IMG/VR virus record: IMGVR_UViG_3300036652_000308
Location: 1-49,176 of that record
From: a virus
Length of the DNA stretch: 49,176 nucleotides
Direction: 5' to 3' (one strand)
Shown: positions 7,501 through 13,935 of the stretch, in pieces
How positions within the stretch are numbered: the stretch's first letter is position 1
Layout of the letters: every line of letters starts with the position of its first letter
The notes under the pieces: model-generated
Databases searched by the model: none
Seen by the model: the letters and a program-made list of their open reading frames with translations, nothing else
What the model was told of the DNA's origin: nothing
Translations under genes and position numbers: made by a program

Positions 7501-7683
7501 TCAGCCTTTTTCAATAATATGCGCCAACGGCATGTACTCGATGCAGGCGCGCAACTCGCTGAACGGCAGCGGGTGAGGCATGTTCAACAGCGTCATCACT
7601 GCGTCATGCACCAGCTTGGCAACCTGCAAATCTCGCTCGGTGGCGGTGCCAAGATTGGCACTTTTGGGAATGGTGAGGTTCAT
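7501..7683 (-). CDS. Small hypothetical protein, 60 aa
   Basis: MNLTIPKSANLGTATERDLQ starts at 7683 after AAAGGAG with good spacing. Helical, no membrane segment. It is a single-gene unit behind the family promoter at 7721-7749. No domain recognised. Confidence 0.65.
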   Translation of the reverse strand: MNLTIPKSANLGTATERDLQVAKLVHDAVMTLLNMPHPLPFSELRACIEYMPLAHIIEKG

Positions 7684-7720
7684 GCTTTTCTCCTTTGTGG
7701 TTTGCGCTGCTGACGTAAGA

Positions 7721-7749
7721 ACTATAGCACCGCGATTTACGAAACGCAA
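7721..7749 (-). promoter_or_regulatory. Early promoter, TTGCGT family
   Basis: Minus strand TTGCGT (7749-7744), 17 bp, TATAGT (7726-7721), followed by TCTTACGTC as in the plus-strand copy at 44193. The spacer carries TAAATCGCG, and CGCGATTTA lies further upstream, giving an inverted repeat around the -35. Confidence 0.75.
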
Positions 7750-7778
7750 TCATATTATGCAAATAAATCGCGCAGTTG

Positions 7779-7804
7779 TAAAAAAGCCCGCTCAGTGGCG
7801 GGCT
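7779..7804 (-). terminator. Intrinsic terminator of the ninG-side operon
   Basis: Minus strand GCCCGC (7803-7798) pairs with GCGGGC (7791-7786) over a six-base loop, followed by six T (7785-7780). It lies 5 bp past the stop at 7809 and just upstream of the next promoter. Confidence 0.85.
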
Positions 7805-7808
7805 TCGG

Positions 7809-8102
7809 TCATTCTATGGTGAGCTGGCGCTCGTCTATCGGTATGGGTATGTAGATAAACGTCTTGTCAGATTCGGTGTCGCGCTCTTCGCAATCAGGAA
7901 AACCAGCGAGGCACGCAAGCTGGCCGGCCTGAACGCAGACCTTGGATTTCTGGCCCTTGAATAAACAACCAGAACAAGCTCGCTCGGGCTTCTTATCGTT
8001 GCGTGCAATCCACACCTTTGCAGGCGTGGCACGGTACTGCATCGTGGATGGGTCTAGCGGCGGGGCTTGGCCTATCAGGTCGCCCAAATAAGTCATTTCC
8101 AT
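7809..8102 (-). CDS. Cysteine-rich hypothetical protein, 97 aa
   Basis: Start at ATG 8102 because AGGAGG lies 6 bp upstream; the longer frame to 8270 has no such site. Residues 43-73 contain CSGCLFKGQKSKVC followed by two more cysteines, which could hold zinc or a metal cluster. Last gene of its operon. Function unknown. Confidence 0.65.
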   Translation of the reverse strand: MEMTYLGDLIGQAPPLDPSTMQYRATPAKVWIARNDKKPERACSGCLFKGQKSKVCVQAGQLACLAGFPDCEERDTESDKTFIYIPIPIDERQLTIE

Positions 8103-8112
8103 GACTGGCCTC

Positions 8113-8364
8113 CTAGCTCTGCCCGATCCAGTGCCAGCAACGTTGTGCGCCAGTTCTGATAGCAACGTTGCCGGCCTTGCGCTGCTGCTGAATAATCCTG
8201 TCGGCGCAGCGCATGGCGCTTCCGTCTCGTGATGGAACGCCCGCATTAGCCGCGATGGCCTCAATTTCAAAAGCGCGAAAATGCATACCGCTTTTCATCC
8301 GTGCGAGACATAAATCAATCACAGATTGGTCAACTTCTTTGCCGTTTACGATCATTGGTTTCAT
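8113..8364 (-). CDS. Hypothetical protein, 83 aa
   Basis: MKPMIVNGKEVDQSVIDLCL; residues 25-65 look like a compact helical domain (HFRAFEIEAIAANAGVPS, then ADRIIQQQRKAGNVAI) reminiscent of small winged helices in phage early regions. The start overlaps the ninG stop (8361-8364, ATGA). Confidence 0.65.
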   Translation of the reverse strand: MKPMIVNGKEVDQSVIDLCLARMKSGMHFRAFEIEAIAANAGVPSRDGSAMRCADRIIQQQRKAGNVAIRTGAQRCWHWIGQS

Positions 8365-8972
8365 GCCATTTCCCTTTTTAAGTCACGCACGCGGCGCTGA
8401 TATTCTTCCTTGATTGCCTGTATGCCGGGGATATCCAGCTTGAGGGGAGGGTGTTCCATTTCCAGCCACTCAACGCCCATGCGCCCGATTTTCTCCACCA
8501 GCCTGATACGGTACTCGATGATGTTGCCCCCCTTGTGCTGGTTGCATGGCACGCACTGCTTGTGCACGTTGGACTCATCGAAGCGCAAGGCCGGTTGCGC
8601 CCCCACGCTCCTGTAGTGGCCGGCATCATAGGAGCCAGTGTGAAACCTTCCGCAACTGATGCACGGCTGATCGTGGTCACGCGCCCGGATGAATGCGTTA
8701 AACGCAGCCTGCGCCTCGCGTAGCCAATCCTGGCGAGTCTTGAGTGCTACGCGGCGATCTCGGTCTGACTTGCGGTCCTGCGCCTTCCTGATGGCCTCTG
8801 CATGGGTGGCGGCGCATTCAGGGCCACAAACTTTTGCCCAGGTTGACCGTGGTGAAAAATCCTCTCTGCAAACAGTGCACTTTTTTTTACGTGGCTCACC
8901 TTTAACTATCTGCTTTCCTCGCTTTAGAGGGGTTTTTCGCATGAGGGACTTTTGCTTGTCTAATTTTTCCAT
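8361..8972 (-). CDS. ninG: NinG/Rap-type recombination protein
   Basis: 203 aa. Cysteine pairs at the N-terminus (CTVCREDF, then VCGPEC), a charged middle (AIRKAQDRKSDRD), and the C-terminal HNH-like metal region CISCGRF, DAGHYRSVGAQPALRF, CVPCNQHKGGN. This is the pattern of lambda NinG (Rap), a structure-specific nuclease that resolves recombination intermediates. It fits with the Erf, exonuclease and NinB genes on the plus strand. The first 15 codons overlap the 3' remnant of the HNH endonuclease, so the N-terminus may have been altered by that insertion; GAGGA lies rather far (11 bp) from the ATG. Confidence 0.9.
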   Translation of the reverse strand: MEKLDKQKSLMRKTPLKRGKQIVKGEPRKKKCTVCREDFSPRSTWAKVCGPECAATHAEAIRKAQDRKSDRDRRVALKTRQDWLREAQAAFNAFIRARDHDQPCISCGRFHTGSYDAGHYRSVGAQPALRFDESNVHKQCVPCNQHKGGNIIEYRIRLVEKIGRMGVEWLEMEHPPLKLDIPGIQAIKEEYQRRVRDLKREMA

Positions 8973-9090
8973 CTATTTTTGTTCCTCTAGAAATTCTACT
9001 TCTAAGGGTTTGATAATTAATGCCAAGCTTTTCGGACAATTGAGCTAGCGTAAATTTTTCGCCTTTATATTCGACAATTCTGTTTGACCT
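8902..9090 (-). pseudogene. Severed C-terminal HTH domain of the HNH endonuclease
   Basis: Directly after the TAA at 9091-9093 the same frame stays open to a stop at 8902-8904. It encodes EYKGEKFTLAQLSEKLGI and NYQTLRSRISRG, the helix-turn-helix tail typical of phage HNH homing-type endonucleases. The in-frame continuation with no shift argues that a lysine codon AAA became TAA. No start codon or ribosome site serves this piece, so it is probably not translated unless readthrough occurs. Confidence 0.75.
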
Positions 9091-9525
9091 TTAATTGTTA
9101 GACTGCTCTTTTGCCGTTGCCCAAACACAGTTGCTTGGATTGTAATCCCCATTAGTGTTTTTTCTTTCAAGACTCAACCCATTCGGCCTTTCGCCCATAT
9201 CAGCAAGGAAGTTTTCAAAGCTATCCCATCTTTCGCAAATAGCTATGCCCCTTCCTCCATAGTGCCTGTACGCCTCATGGCGATTATTTAGGCATCGTTC
9301 CCGCATGGATGACCAGCTAACCCATGCTCTTAGATGGCTAAACCCATGAGTTTTATTTGCGCAAGATGCGCAAGCTGAACTTTTCCCAGACTTTAAGTGG
9401 CATTGGTAGACCAGCTTTTTAATTCCGCATTTGCATATACAAAGCCAACGACGATGATTTTGATCTTTGTTTTCCTCTATGGTTGTCCATTCGCCAAATT
9501 TATAACCAATTTTTACTAGGGTCAT
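9091..9525 (-). CDS. HNH homing-type endonuclease, truncated by a nonsense codon
   Basis: 144 aa. N-terminal zinc site (CICKCG and CASCAN, about 29-57), then the HNH core with CLNNRHEAYRHYGGRGI, ICERW, LSLERKNTNGDYNPSNC and VWATAKEQSN. Intact relatives continue into a DNA-recognition helix-turn-helix; here a TAA stops the protein just before it (see 8902-9090). The DNA is clearly more AT-rich than its neighbours, a sign of recent entry. It sits between ninG and a zinc-ribbon gene and is coupled to the latter by ATGA. The catalytic part may still nick DNA, but targeting is probably lost. Confidence 0.85.
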   Translation of the reverse strand: MTLVKIGYKFGEWTTIEENKDQNHRRWLCICKCGIKKLVYQCHLKSGKSSACASCANKTHGFSHLRAWVSWSSMRERCLNNRHEAYRHYGGRGIAICERWDSFENFLADMGERPNGLSLERKNTNGDYNPSNCVWATAKEQSNN

Positions 9526-9707
9526 TTACCCTCCTGACACGCCTTACACGCGTAACTTACGCGCCTTCCGTCCTGCGCTACCTTTTTGCGGCCAGCGATT
9601 CCACGGCCTTTCTTGCAAACGCTACAGAGGAACGTATCAGCGACTGGCGCAGACATCGTGGCCGTCCTGGCACGGTAGGTGTCGGTCTTTTCCCATTCAA
9701 CTCGCAT
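9522..9707 (-). CDS. Zinc-ribbon protein, 61 aa
   Basis: Start at ATG 9707 (MRVEWEKTDTYRARTATM), GGAAGGA 7 bp upstream. Residues 31-58 hold CSVCKKGRG and CKACQEGK, a CxxC-CxxC zinc ribbon. Its start overlaps the end of the next gene upstream by 11 bp. Possibly DNA or RNA binding. Confidence 0.65.
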   Translation of the reverse strand: MRVEWEKTDTYRARTATMSAPVADTFLCSVCKKGRGIAGRKKVAQDGRRVSYACKACQEGK

Positions 9708-10101
9708 TGGGCCGTCCTTCCAGCGTATCGCATGCGTCGAGGTAAGAAATGACACGGTTAGAAAACTCGGCCTGCAGCACTACCAAGTCGTCTTCGTCTT
9801 GCTTGATCACCTCGCGCAGCAGCGCACGGGCGGCGGCAAGTTCGGCTTGTGCTGCTGGAAGTCTTGCCATCGCGTCGCATGCGGCTTGCATGGTGCTGGT
9901 GCCGACAGTTGCCTCAACCATTTCAGTGCTGACGTTTTCAAACGCGTTCCAGCACGCGGCCAGGCGGCGGGAGTTCGCGGTGCATTCACTTTCTGAGCGC
10001 CGCACCGTATCAGTCGCAGCAACCCATGCCCCTGATTCATCGCGCAGCCGCTTATCGGAATGGCTGCATTGATGTAAGCGCCCCTTGGTATGCTCGCTCA
10101 T
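9697..10101 (-). CDS. Conserved-type phage early protein, 134 aa
   Basis: Starts MSEHTKGRLHQCSHSDKRL and contains the run ANSRRLAACWNAFENVSTE, an architecture common in modular phage early proteins (Ea-type). A helical C-terminal half follows (AQAELAAARALLREVIKQ). Overlaps both neighbours by a few bases. Molecular function unknown. Confidence 0.7.
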   Translation of the reverse strand: MSEHTKGRLHQCSHSDKRLRDESGAWVAATDTVRRSESECTANSRRLAACWNAFENVSTEMVEATVGTSTMQAACDAMARLPAAQAELAAARALLREVIKQDEDDLVVLQAEFSNRVISYLDACDTLEGRPNAS

Positions 10102-10376
10102 TTCCCCTCCGCTTTGTCGAGTGCTGCAATGCGCTTGTTCATGGTTTCGGTGCGCTTGGCGATGTCGGCGCGCAAGCGCTCGATTTCATAGCGCCCGGTG
10201 GCAATGGCTTGCTCCCGGGTTTCATGCATCGCTGCCACGGCGTAGCGTTTGCCTTTTGCAGTTACATCACCGTAGTCATAATATGACACGCCGTATGCGG
10301 AAACCACTTCAACAGCCATCGGCTTAAACGATGGCATCAGCACCCAAACGGTGCGCGGATATACTCGGTTGCTCAT
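10098..10376 (-). CDS. Hypothetical protein, 92 aa
   Basis: MSNRVYPRTVWVLMPSFKPM at the start, a short beta-rich head, then a long charged helix (ATGRYEIERLRADIAKRT). Coupled to both neighbours by ATGA-type overlaps (10098-10101 and 10373-10376). No domain recognised. Confidence 0.65.
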   Translation of the reverse strand: MSNRVYPRTVWVLMPSFKPMAVEVVSAYGVSYYDYGDVTAKGKRYAVAAMHETREQAIATGRYEIERLRADIAKRTETMNKRIAALDKAEGK

Positions 10377-10765
10377 TTCCCCTCCTGCTGCGCCTGGATT
10401 TCAGCCGCGATTTTCATGTCGATATTAGCGAGCGATTCGGCGGTTTCGTTTTCTACTGCGTGGCGCAAGGCTTTCAGTGCCAGCAAGCGCGTGCTGTAGA
10501 GTGCAATTCCGCGCTGACTACCAGAAAGATAACCCTTCTTGCCGGCCGGGTTAGAGGTGTAGTGAAATATGCAACCGCTCCAATATTCGCGGGTAGATTT
10601 ATCATAAGTATTAAAGTCAAACCCATGGGTGTATTCCGTACGCCCGACAGGATCAGGCGGCGGCAAATCTTTCGCCACAGCAGGAGTCCGCACGAATGCG
10701 CTTGCTACCGCAAGCTTCCGCTTGAGCGCCGCCATTTCGGCTTGCTCTTTCTTGTTCATCGCCAT
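10373..10765 (-). CDS. Hypothetical protein, 130 aa
   Basis: MAMNKKEQAEMAALKRKLAV opens a helix; the middle is aromatic and polar (EYTHGFDFNTYDKSTREYWS), the end helical and acidic. It overlaps the tiny upstream gene by one base. No domain recognised. Confidence 0.65.
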   Translation of the reverse strand: MAMNKKEQAEMAALKRKLAVASAFVRTPAVAKDLPPPDPVGRTEYTHGFDFNTYDKSTREYWSGCIFHYTSNPAGKKGYLSGSQRGIALYSTRLLALKALRHAVENETAESLANIDMKIAAEIQAQQEGK

Positions 10766-10842
10766 TATTTTTGCTCCTGCTGCGCCTTGATGCGCTTGTA
10801 TGCTTCGATGGTCATTACTTGGCCTGGGTCGAGGTCAGTCAT
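10765..10842 (-). CDS. Very small protein, 25 aa
   Basis: MTDLDPGQVMTIEAYKRIKA starts at 10842 after a strong AAGGAGG (5 bp gap) and overlaps the stop of the membrane protein gene (ATGA 10839-10842). Too short for any domain call, but the ribosome site and overlaps at both ends support translation. Confidence 0.55.
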   Translation of the reverse strand: MTDLDPGQVMTIEAYKRIKAQQEQK

Positions 10843-11159
10843 TTTTCCTCCTTGGTTTTTGCCCACAGGATGCACATTGCCAGCGCCAGCAGCGAGGCCA
10901 AAACGAACATTCCGAGATAGGCGATGATGAAGATGATTGCAGTCATTTTGACGCGGTTCCACAAGGCGATAACCTTGGGCTTTGGCTTGTCTTTCAGCGA
11001 AGCTCTTGGGGTAAACATCAGCAGAAGGCCGAGAATTGCCAGCGCCCACGCCATGAACAGAAAGATGTTTCCTGCGCCTTGACTTCCGTTGACTTGCCAT
11101 GTGTACAGGGAGCCAAGGAAAACACCGTCAAGTGCGATTTGAATAAGGTAGCGGTTCAT
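10839..11159 (-). CDS. Multi-span membrane protein, 106 aa
   Basis: Hydrophobic segments at about 5-20, 30-48 and 70-98 give three predicted spans, with the basic stretch SLKDKPKPKVIALWNRVK between the second and third on the cytoplasmic side. GGGGAG precedes the start, which overlaps the repressor stop as ATGA. In the immunity region such proteins often alter host surface or exclude other phages; here that is only suggestion by position. Confidence 0.65.
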   Translation of the reverse strand: MNRYLIQIALDGVFLGSLYTWQVNGSQGAGNIFLFMAWALAILGLLLMFTPRASLKDKPKPKVIALWNRVKMTAIIFIIAYLGMFVLASLLALAMCILWAKTKEEK

Positions 11160-11653
11160 GGCTTCTCCCCGGCGATCAACTCGCGCATTTTCTTGATGCT
11201 GATGCCGGTAGCGTTGTGGATGTGCATCAGGAACAGGTCGCCGGGTTCGCGCTTGCCACGGCGGATAAGGCTCACGTAGGGCAGCGAAACGCCAGCTTTG
11301 CGCGCCATGTCGGCATCGTTCTTTGCGCGCAGTTTATCGCGCAGGTAGTCGAACAGCTTGCCTGACTTGTCGTTCGTGCGGTCCTTTGCGCGGGTATGGG
11401 TGCGTGGCAGTGGCTGCGCATCACCGATGAGCTGGCTTTGCGTTTCAAACGGGGTGCCGGTAGTCTCAAAGATTTTGAGGCGCACCGCAGCCGACACGCC
11501 GAACCAGCCATTACGAATGCGGCTGATCGTGGTGAAAGCAACGCCGATCTTTGCCGACAGGTCGCGGCCATCTTGCGCGCCAGTCAGCTCGGCAAGATAG
11601 TCCAGCAGCTTGCCAGATGCATCGTAGGGGAATTTATTCTCAGGGTTTTGCAT
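11156..11653 (-). CDS. CI-like repressor with two HTH modules
   Basis: 165 aa. Start at ATG 11653 with AAGGAAG upstream; the open frame beyond this reaches into the promoter region. Two related modules follow each other: residues about 12-70 (SGKLLDYLAELTGAQDGRDL, then GVAFTTISRIRNG) and 97-160 (SGKLFDYLRDKLRAKNDADM, then GVSLPYVSLIRRGKREPGD). Each reads as an XRE-type helix-turn-helix. There is no C-terminal S24/LexA autoprotease domain, so SOS-type self-cleavage is not expected. It heads the minus operon and faces the plus early promoter, the standard immunity switch layout. Confidence 0.8.
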   Translation of the reverse strand: MQNPENKFPYDASGKLLDYLAELTGAQDGRDLSAKIGVAFTTISRIRNGWFGVSAAVRLKIFETTGTPFETQSQLIGDAQPLPRTHTRAKDRTNDKSGKLFDYLRDKLRAKNDADMARKAGVSLPYVSLIRRGKREPGDLFLMHIHNATGISIKKMRELIAGEKP

Positions 11654-11686
11654 GTGTCTTCCTTGTGTTGTTTGGGTACTGCAACA

Positions 11687-11715
11687 ATTATGCTTCAATA
11701 GGTGTTGCGCGTCAA
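11687..11715 (-). promoter_or_regulatory. Promoter of the repressor operon
   Basis: Minus strand TTGACG (11715-11710), 17 bp, CATAAT (11692-11687), close to sigma70 consensus and 34 bp from the ATG. GCAACA (11681-11686) and TGTTGC (11703-11708) form an inverted repeat around it, so autoregulation is likely. Confidence 0.75.
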
Positions 11716-11738
11716 ATGTATTTATTTTGCGAACACTG

Positions 11739-11767
11739 TTGCGTTGTTGTTTTTTGTATGGCATAGT
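11739..11767 (+). promoter_or_regulatory. Early rightward promoter, TTGCGT family
   Basis: TTGCGT (11739-11744), 17 bp, CATAGT (11762-11767), with TATGG just before the -10. Opposite the repressor promoter; several GTTGC/GCAAC half-sites lie between them and are natural operators. Confidence 0.8.
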
Positions 11768-11793
11768 TCGTTCATAAACAGGGAGGAAACAAC

Positions 11794-12096
11794 ATGATCG
11801 GAACAGCACTTGAGGTTGACGACCTCGCAGTATCAGTAAGCATCAATGGGATGACGGAAGTCACACTGTCTCAGGTTAGGCCAGCAGTGATTACGGTCAC
11901 GGTGGAAGGAAGCGATGTGCAGAAGGCGTATGCGGACGAGGGGCTTGAACTGGTGAGTGAGGGCGGCGCGCTTCACCTCTGGTACTCGCCAGCGATGGAA
12001 ATCACAAGCATCTGCGACCGCAAGGAGTTGAGCAAGAAACTGCGCGCTCGTCAGGAAGAAAACGATGCGATGGCAATCCACACTCGGGGGCTTTGA
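11794..12096 (+). CDS. First early rightward gene, 100 aa
   Basis: MIGTALEVDDLAVSVSINGM after GGGAGG with good spacing. The first half is beta-rich (TEVTLSQVRPAVITVTVEGS), the second a charged helix (CDRKELSKKLRARQEENDAM). As the gene nearest the early promoter opposite the repressor it stands where Cro-like or host-takeover proteins are found, but no HTH is visible. Function unknown. Confidence 0.7.
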   Translation: MIGTALEVDDLAVSVSINGMTEVTLSQVRPAVITVTVEGSDVQKAYADEGLELVSEGGALHLWYSPAMEITSICDRKELSKKLRARQEENDAMAIHTRGL

Positions 12097-12293
12097 TGCG
12101 TAAAAACAACAGCACTATCCAAGCAGCACCGAATCAGGCTACACTAGAAACATGGCGCAACGATGAAACAAGAGCCGAATACATGGCGCGGACTGGTAGC
12201 GAAGGTCTCGGCGGTCAGGTTCCTTTCGTACTTGCCTGCATGATCCTTGGTGTTTGGGTCGTGTGGCTCGCGGTTCAGGTTGCAACGTCATAA
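12096..12293 (+). CDS. Single-span membrane protein, 65 aa
   Basis: ATG at 12096 overlaps the previous stop (TGATG). A polar N-terminal half (MRKNNSTIQAAPNQATLETW) is followed by one C-terminal membrane helix (PFVLACMILGVWVVWLAVQV). Likely a tail-anchored membrane protein. Function unknown. Confidence 0.65.
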   Translation: MRKNNSTIQAAPNQATLETWRNDETRAEYMARTGSEGLGGQVPFVLACMILGVWVVWLAVQVATS

Positions 12294-12307
12294 GCTGTAC
12301 GGTCAAG

Positions 12308-12360
12308 GGTGTAACACCGTGCATCGCCTAGCCCTCGTAAGGGGCCATCGAATCCGATGG
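12308..12360 (+). ncRNA. Three consecutive hairpins in the early leader
   Basis: GGTG-TAA-CACC (12308-12318), CCCT-CGTA-AGGG (12332-12343) and CCATCG-AATC-CGATGG (12345-12360) follow each other between the membrane gene and tRNA-Arg. Such a run of clean stems points to a structured leader or small RNA in the early transcript. It partly overlaps a 45-codon reading frame, and the two readings compete. Confidence 0.4.
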
Positions 12361-12494
12361 GGGACATCGACAAAGCCCCGATGCTGCCAGGTCTTGGCGC
12401 ATTCAGCGACCACGCTTCAAAAGGGGCCAGTGAGATTCTGGCATTTGCGACTTTGGCAGATTGGATTATGCAGCGGTGTTCTAGGCCGCTTTAG
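12357..12494 (+). CDS. Possible 45-aa protein overlapping tRNA-Arg
   Basis: ATG 12357 to TAG 12492 encodes MGDIDKAPMLPGLGAFSDHA and ends as a helix (EILAFATLADWIMQ). AAGGGG lies 12 bp upstream, rather far. The last 48 nt run into the tRNA gene, and the start sits in a hairpin, so this may be chance. Kept because amino-acid composition and codon use look coding-like. Confidence 0.3.
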   Translation: MGDIDKAPMLPGLGAFSDHASKGASEILAFATLADWIMQRCSRPL

Positions 12495-12522
12495 GCGGGT
12501 TCGATTCCTGCAAGTCGCTCCA
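12447..12522 (+). tRNA. tRNA-Arg (anticodon TCT)
   Basis: 76 nt cloverleaf: acceptor GCGACTT/AAGTCGC, short D arm GCA/TGC, anticodon stem GCGGT/GCCGC with loop GTTCTAG, T arm GCGGG-TTCGATT-CCTGC, discriminator T and encoded CCA. Anticodon UCU reads AGA/AGG, rare in many GC-rich bacteria; phages often carry this tRNA. Lies just upstream of the recombination genes in the early transcript. Confidence 0.88.
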
Positions 12523-12544
12523 AACATATACCCTCGGAGAAATC

Positions 12545-13285
12545 ATGACACAAGAATTAGAGTTGGTCACAGACCAAGTGCGCGCCGTTGCGCCTGTAGC
12601 AGATCAGTCGCAAGCCATCAATCCCTACGACAACATGCTGATGATCGCGGTTCAGGCCGGGAACATCGACACCATCGAACGCATGATGGCCCTCAAAGAG
12701 CGCCACGAGGCGAACGAGGCGCGCAAGGCATTCACGGCAGCTAAGGCCGCTTTTAAAGGCGAGTCGCTGCCCATCATCAAGGACAAGTACAACACGCAGT
12801 TCAAGTCGTGGTATTCGTCGTTGGGCAACATCGTCGGTACGGTTGGCCCGATCCTGAGCAAGCACGGCCTGTCGGCTGACTGGCAAATCTCCCAGGCTGG
12901 CAATAGCATCACGGTTACTTGCATTCTTTCGCACGCGCTTGGTCATTCCGAATCCGTACCTTTCACGGTGCCGCCCGATGGCACTGGCGCGAAGAACGAG
13001 ATTCAAAAGATCAAGAGCGCCATTACCTACGCCAAGGCCGTGACGTATGAATCGGCTTGCGGCATCGCCTCCACTGATGCCAACTACGACGATGACGGCA
13101 ACAGCAGCAAGGAGCAGGAGCAAGAGAAAACCAAGGCGCTGCCCATCCTGAGCGCCAAGAAGTTTGACAAGGCGCTTGCCAGCGTCAAGGCCGGCGAGTA
13201 CACCGCGTCGGAAATCGAGAAGTACTACGAACTCAACGCAGAACAAAAACTGGCACTCGCAGCAGTGCAGAAAGAAACGAAATGA
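12545..13285 (+). CDS. erf: Erf-family single-strand annealing protein
   Basis: 246 aa, ATG after CGGAG. The core (residues about 60-165) has KAFTAAKAAFKGESLPIIKD, YNTQFKSWYSSLGNIVGTVG, PILSKHGLSADWQI and TVPPDGTGAKNEIQKIKSAI with the conserved SAITYAKAVTYESACGI, which is the ERF superfamily pattern. Such proteins bind resected single strands and pair them in phage recombination, often for genome circularisation. The C-terminal acidic/lysine tail is variable. It is coupled to the exonuclease gene by ATGA, forming a two-component recombinase. Confidence 0.92.
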   Translation: MTQELELVTDQVRAVAPVADQSQAINPYDNMLMIAVQAGNIDTIERMMALKERHEANEARKAFTAAKAAFKGESLPIIKDKYNTQFKSWYSSLGNIVGTVGPILSKHGLSADWQISQAGNSITVTCILSHALGHSESVPFTVPPDGTGAKNEIQKIKSAITYAKAVTYESACGIASTDANYDDDGNSSKEQEQEKTKALPILSAKKFDKALASVKAGEYTASEIEKYYELNAEQKLALAAVQKETK

Positions 13286-13935
13286 TCGATATCAAATTCC
13301 GGGCCTCGTCCATCGCTGAAATCATGGCCGATGGCAAGGGCGCTGATGGCCTGAGCGTCGGCGCGAAAACCTTCCTGAATGGCATCGCCAAGGAATATGT
13401 CTATGGCTTCCGCGAGACCATAGACACCAAGTATTTCAAGAAGGGCATTGAGTGCGAGCAGGCCGCTATCGACCTCTACAACAACGTGTTCTTCACCAAC
13501 CACAAGAAGAACGAAACGCGCATCACGAATGAGTGGGTAACGGGTGAGTGCGATATCTTGGTGCCGAAGGTCAAGGTCATCGACATCAAAAACGCATGGT
13601 CGCTGCCGACCTTCCCTGACACGTCCGATGACGTTCTGGCGATTGCCAAGAAATCCGGCTACGACTACCAGGGCCACTCTTACATGGCGCTGTACGATGT
13701 GGACGAATTTGAGGTGGCTTACTGCATGACCACCACGCCGGAAGACCTGCGCAAGTGGGAGCAGGCCGAGATTCACGAGGTTGACCACATCGACCCAGCG
13801 CTGCGCGTTACCCGCGCCATCATCAAGCGCGATGCAGCAATCGAAGCGAAGATGATCGCCAAGGTTAAAGTCGCCCAAGAGTACCTGAAAAACCGTGTAG
13901 CGCAAATCCACCTTGAACACCGTGAGGGCGCATAA
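13282..13935 (+). CDS. YqaJ/lambda-Exo-like PD-(D/E)XK exonuclease
   Basis: 217 aa. Catalytic elements can be placed: E59 in KGIECEQ, D91 in GECDILV and D101/K103 in VIDIKNAW, the spacing of the PD-(D/E)XK fold. Family members chew one strand of double-stranded ends to give single strands for the annealing protein. Overlaps the Erf gene by 4 bp and the next gene by one base. Confidence 0.88.
   Translation: MIDIKFRASSIAEIMADGKGADGLSVGAKTFLNGIAKEYVYGFRETIDTKYFKKGIECEQAAIDLYNNVFFTNHKKNETRITNEWVTGECDILVPKVKVIDIKNAWSLPTFPDTSDDVLAIAKKSGYDYQGHSYMALYDVDEFEVAYCMTTTPEDLRKWEQAEIHEVDHIDPALRVTRAIIKRDAAIEAKMIAKVKVAQEYLKNRVAQIHLEHREGA

Noticed and set aside
12357-12360. C4-type antisense RNA
   Set aside because: The hairpin run fits loosely, but no antirepressor gene with complementary leader was found.
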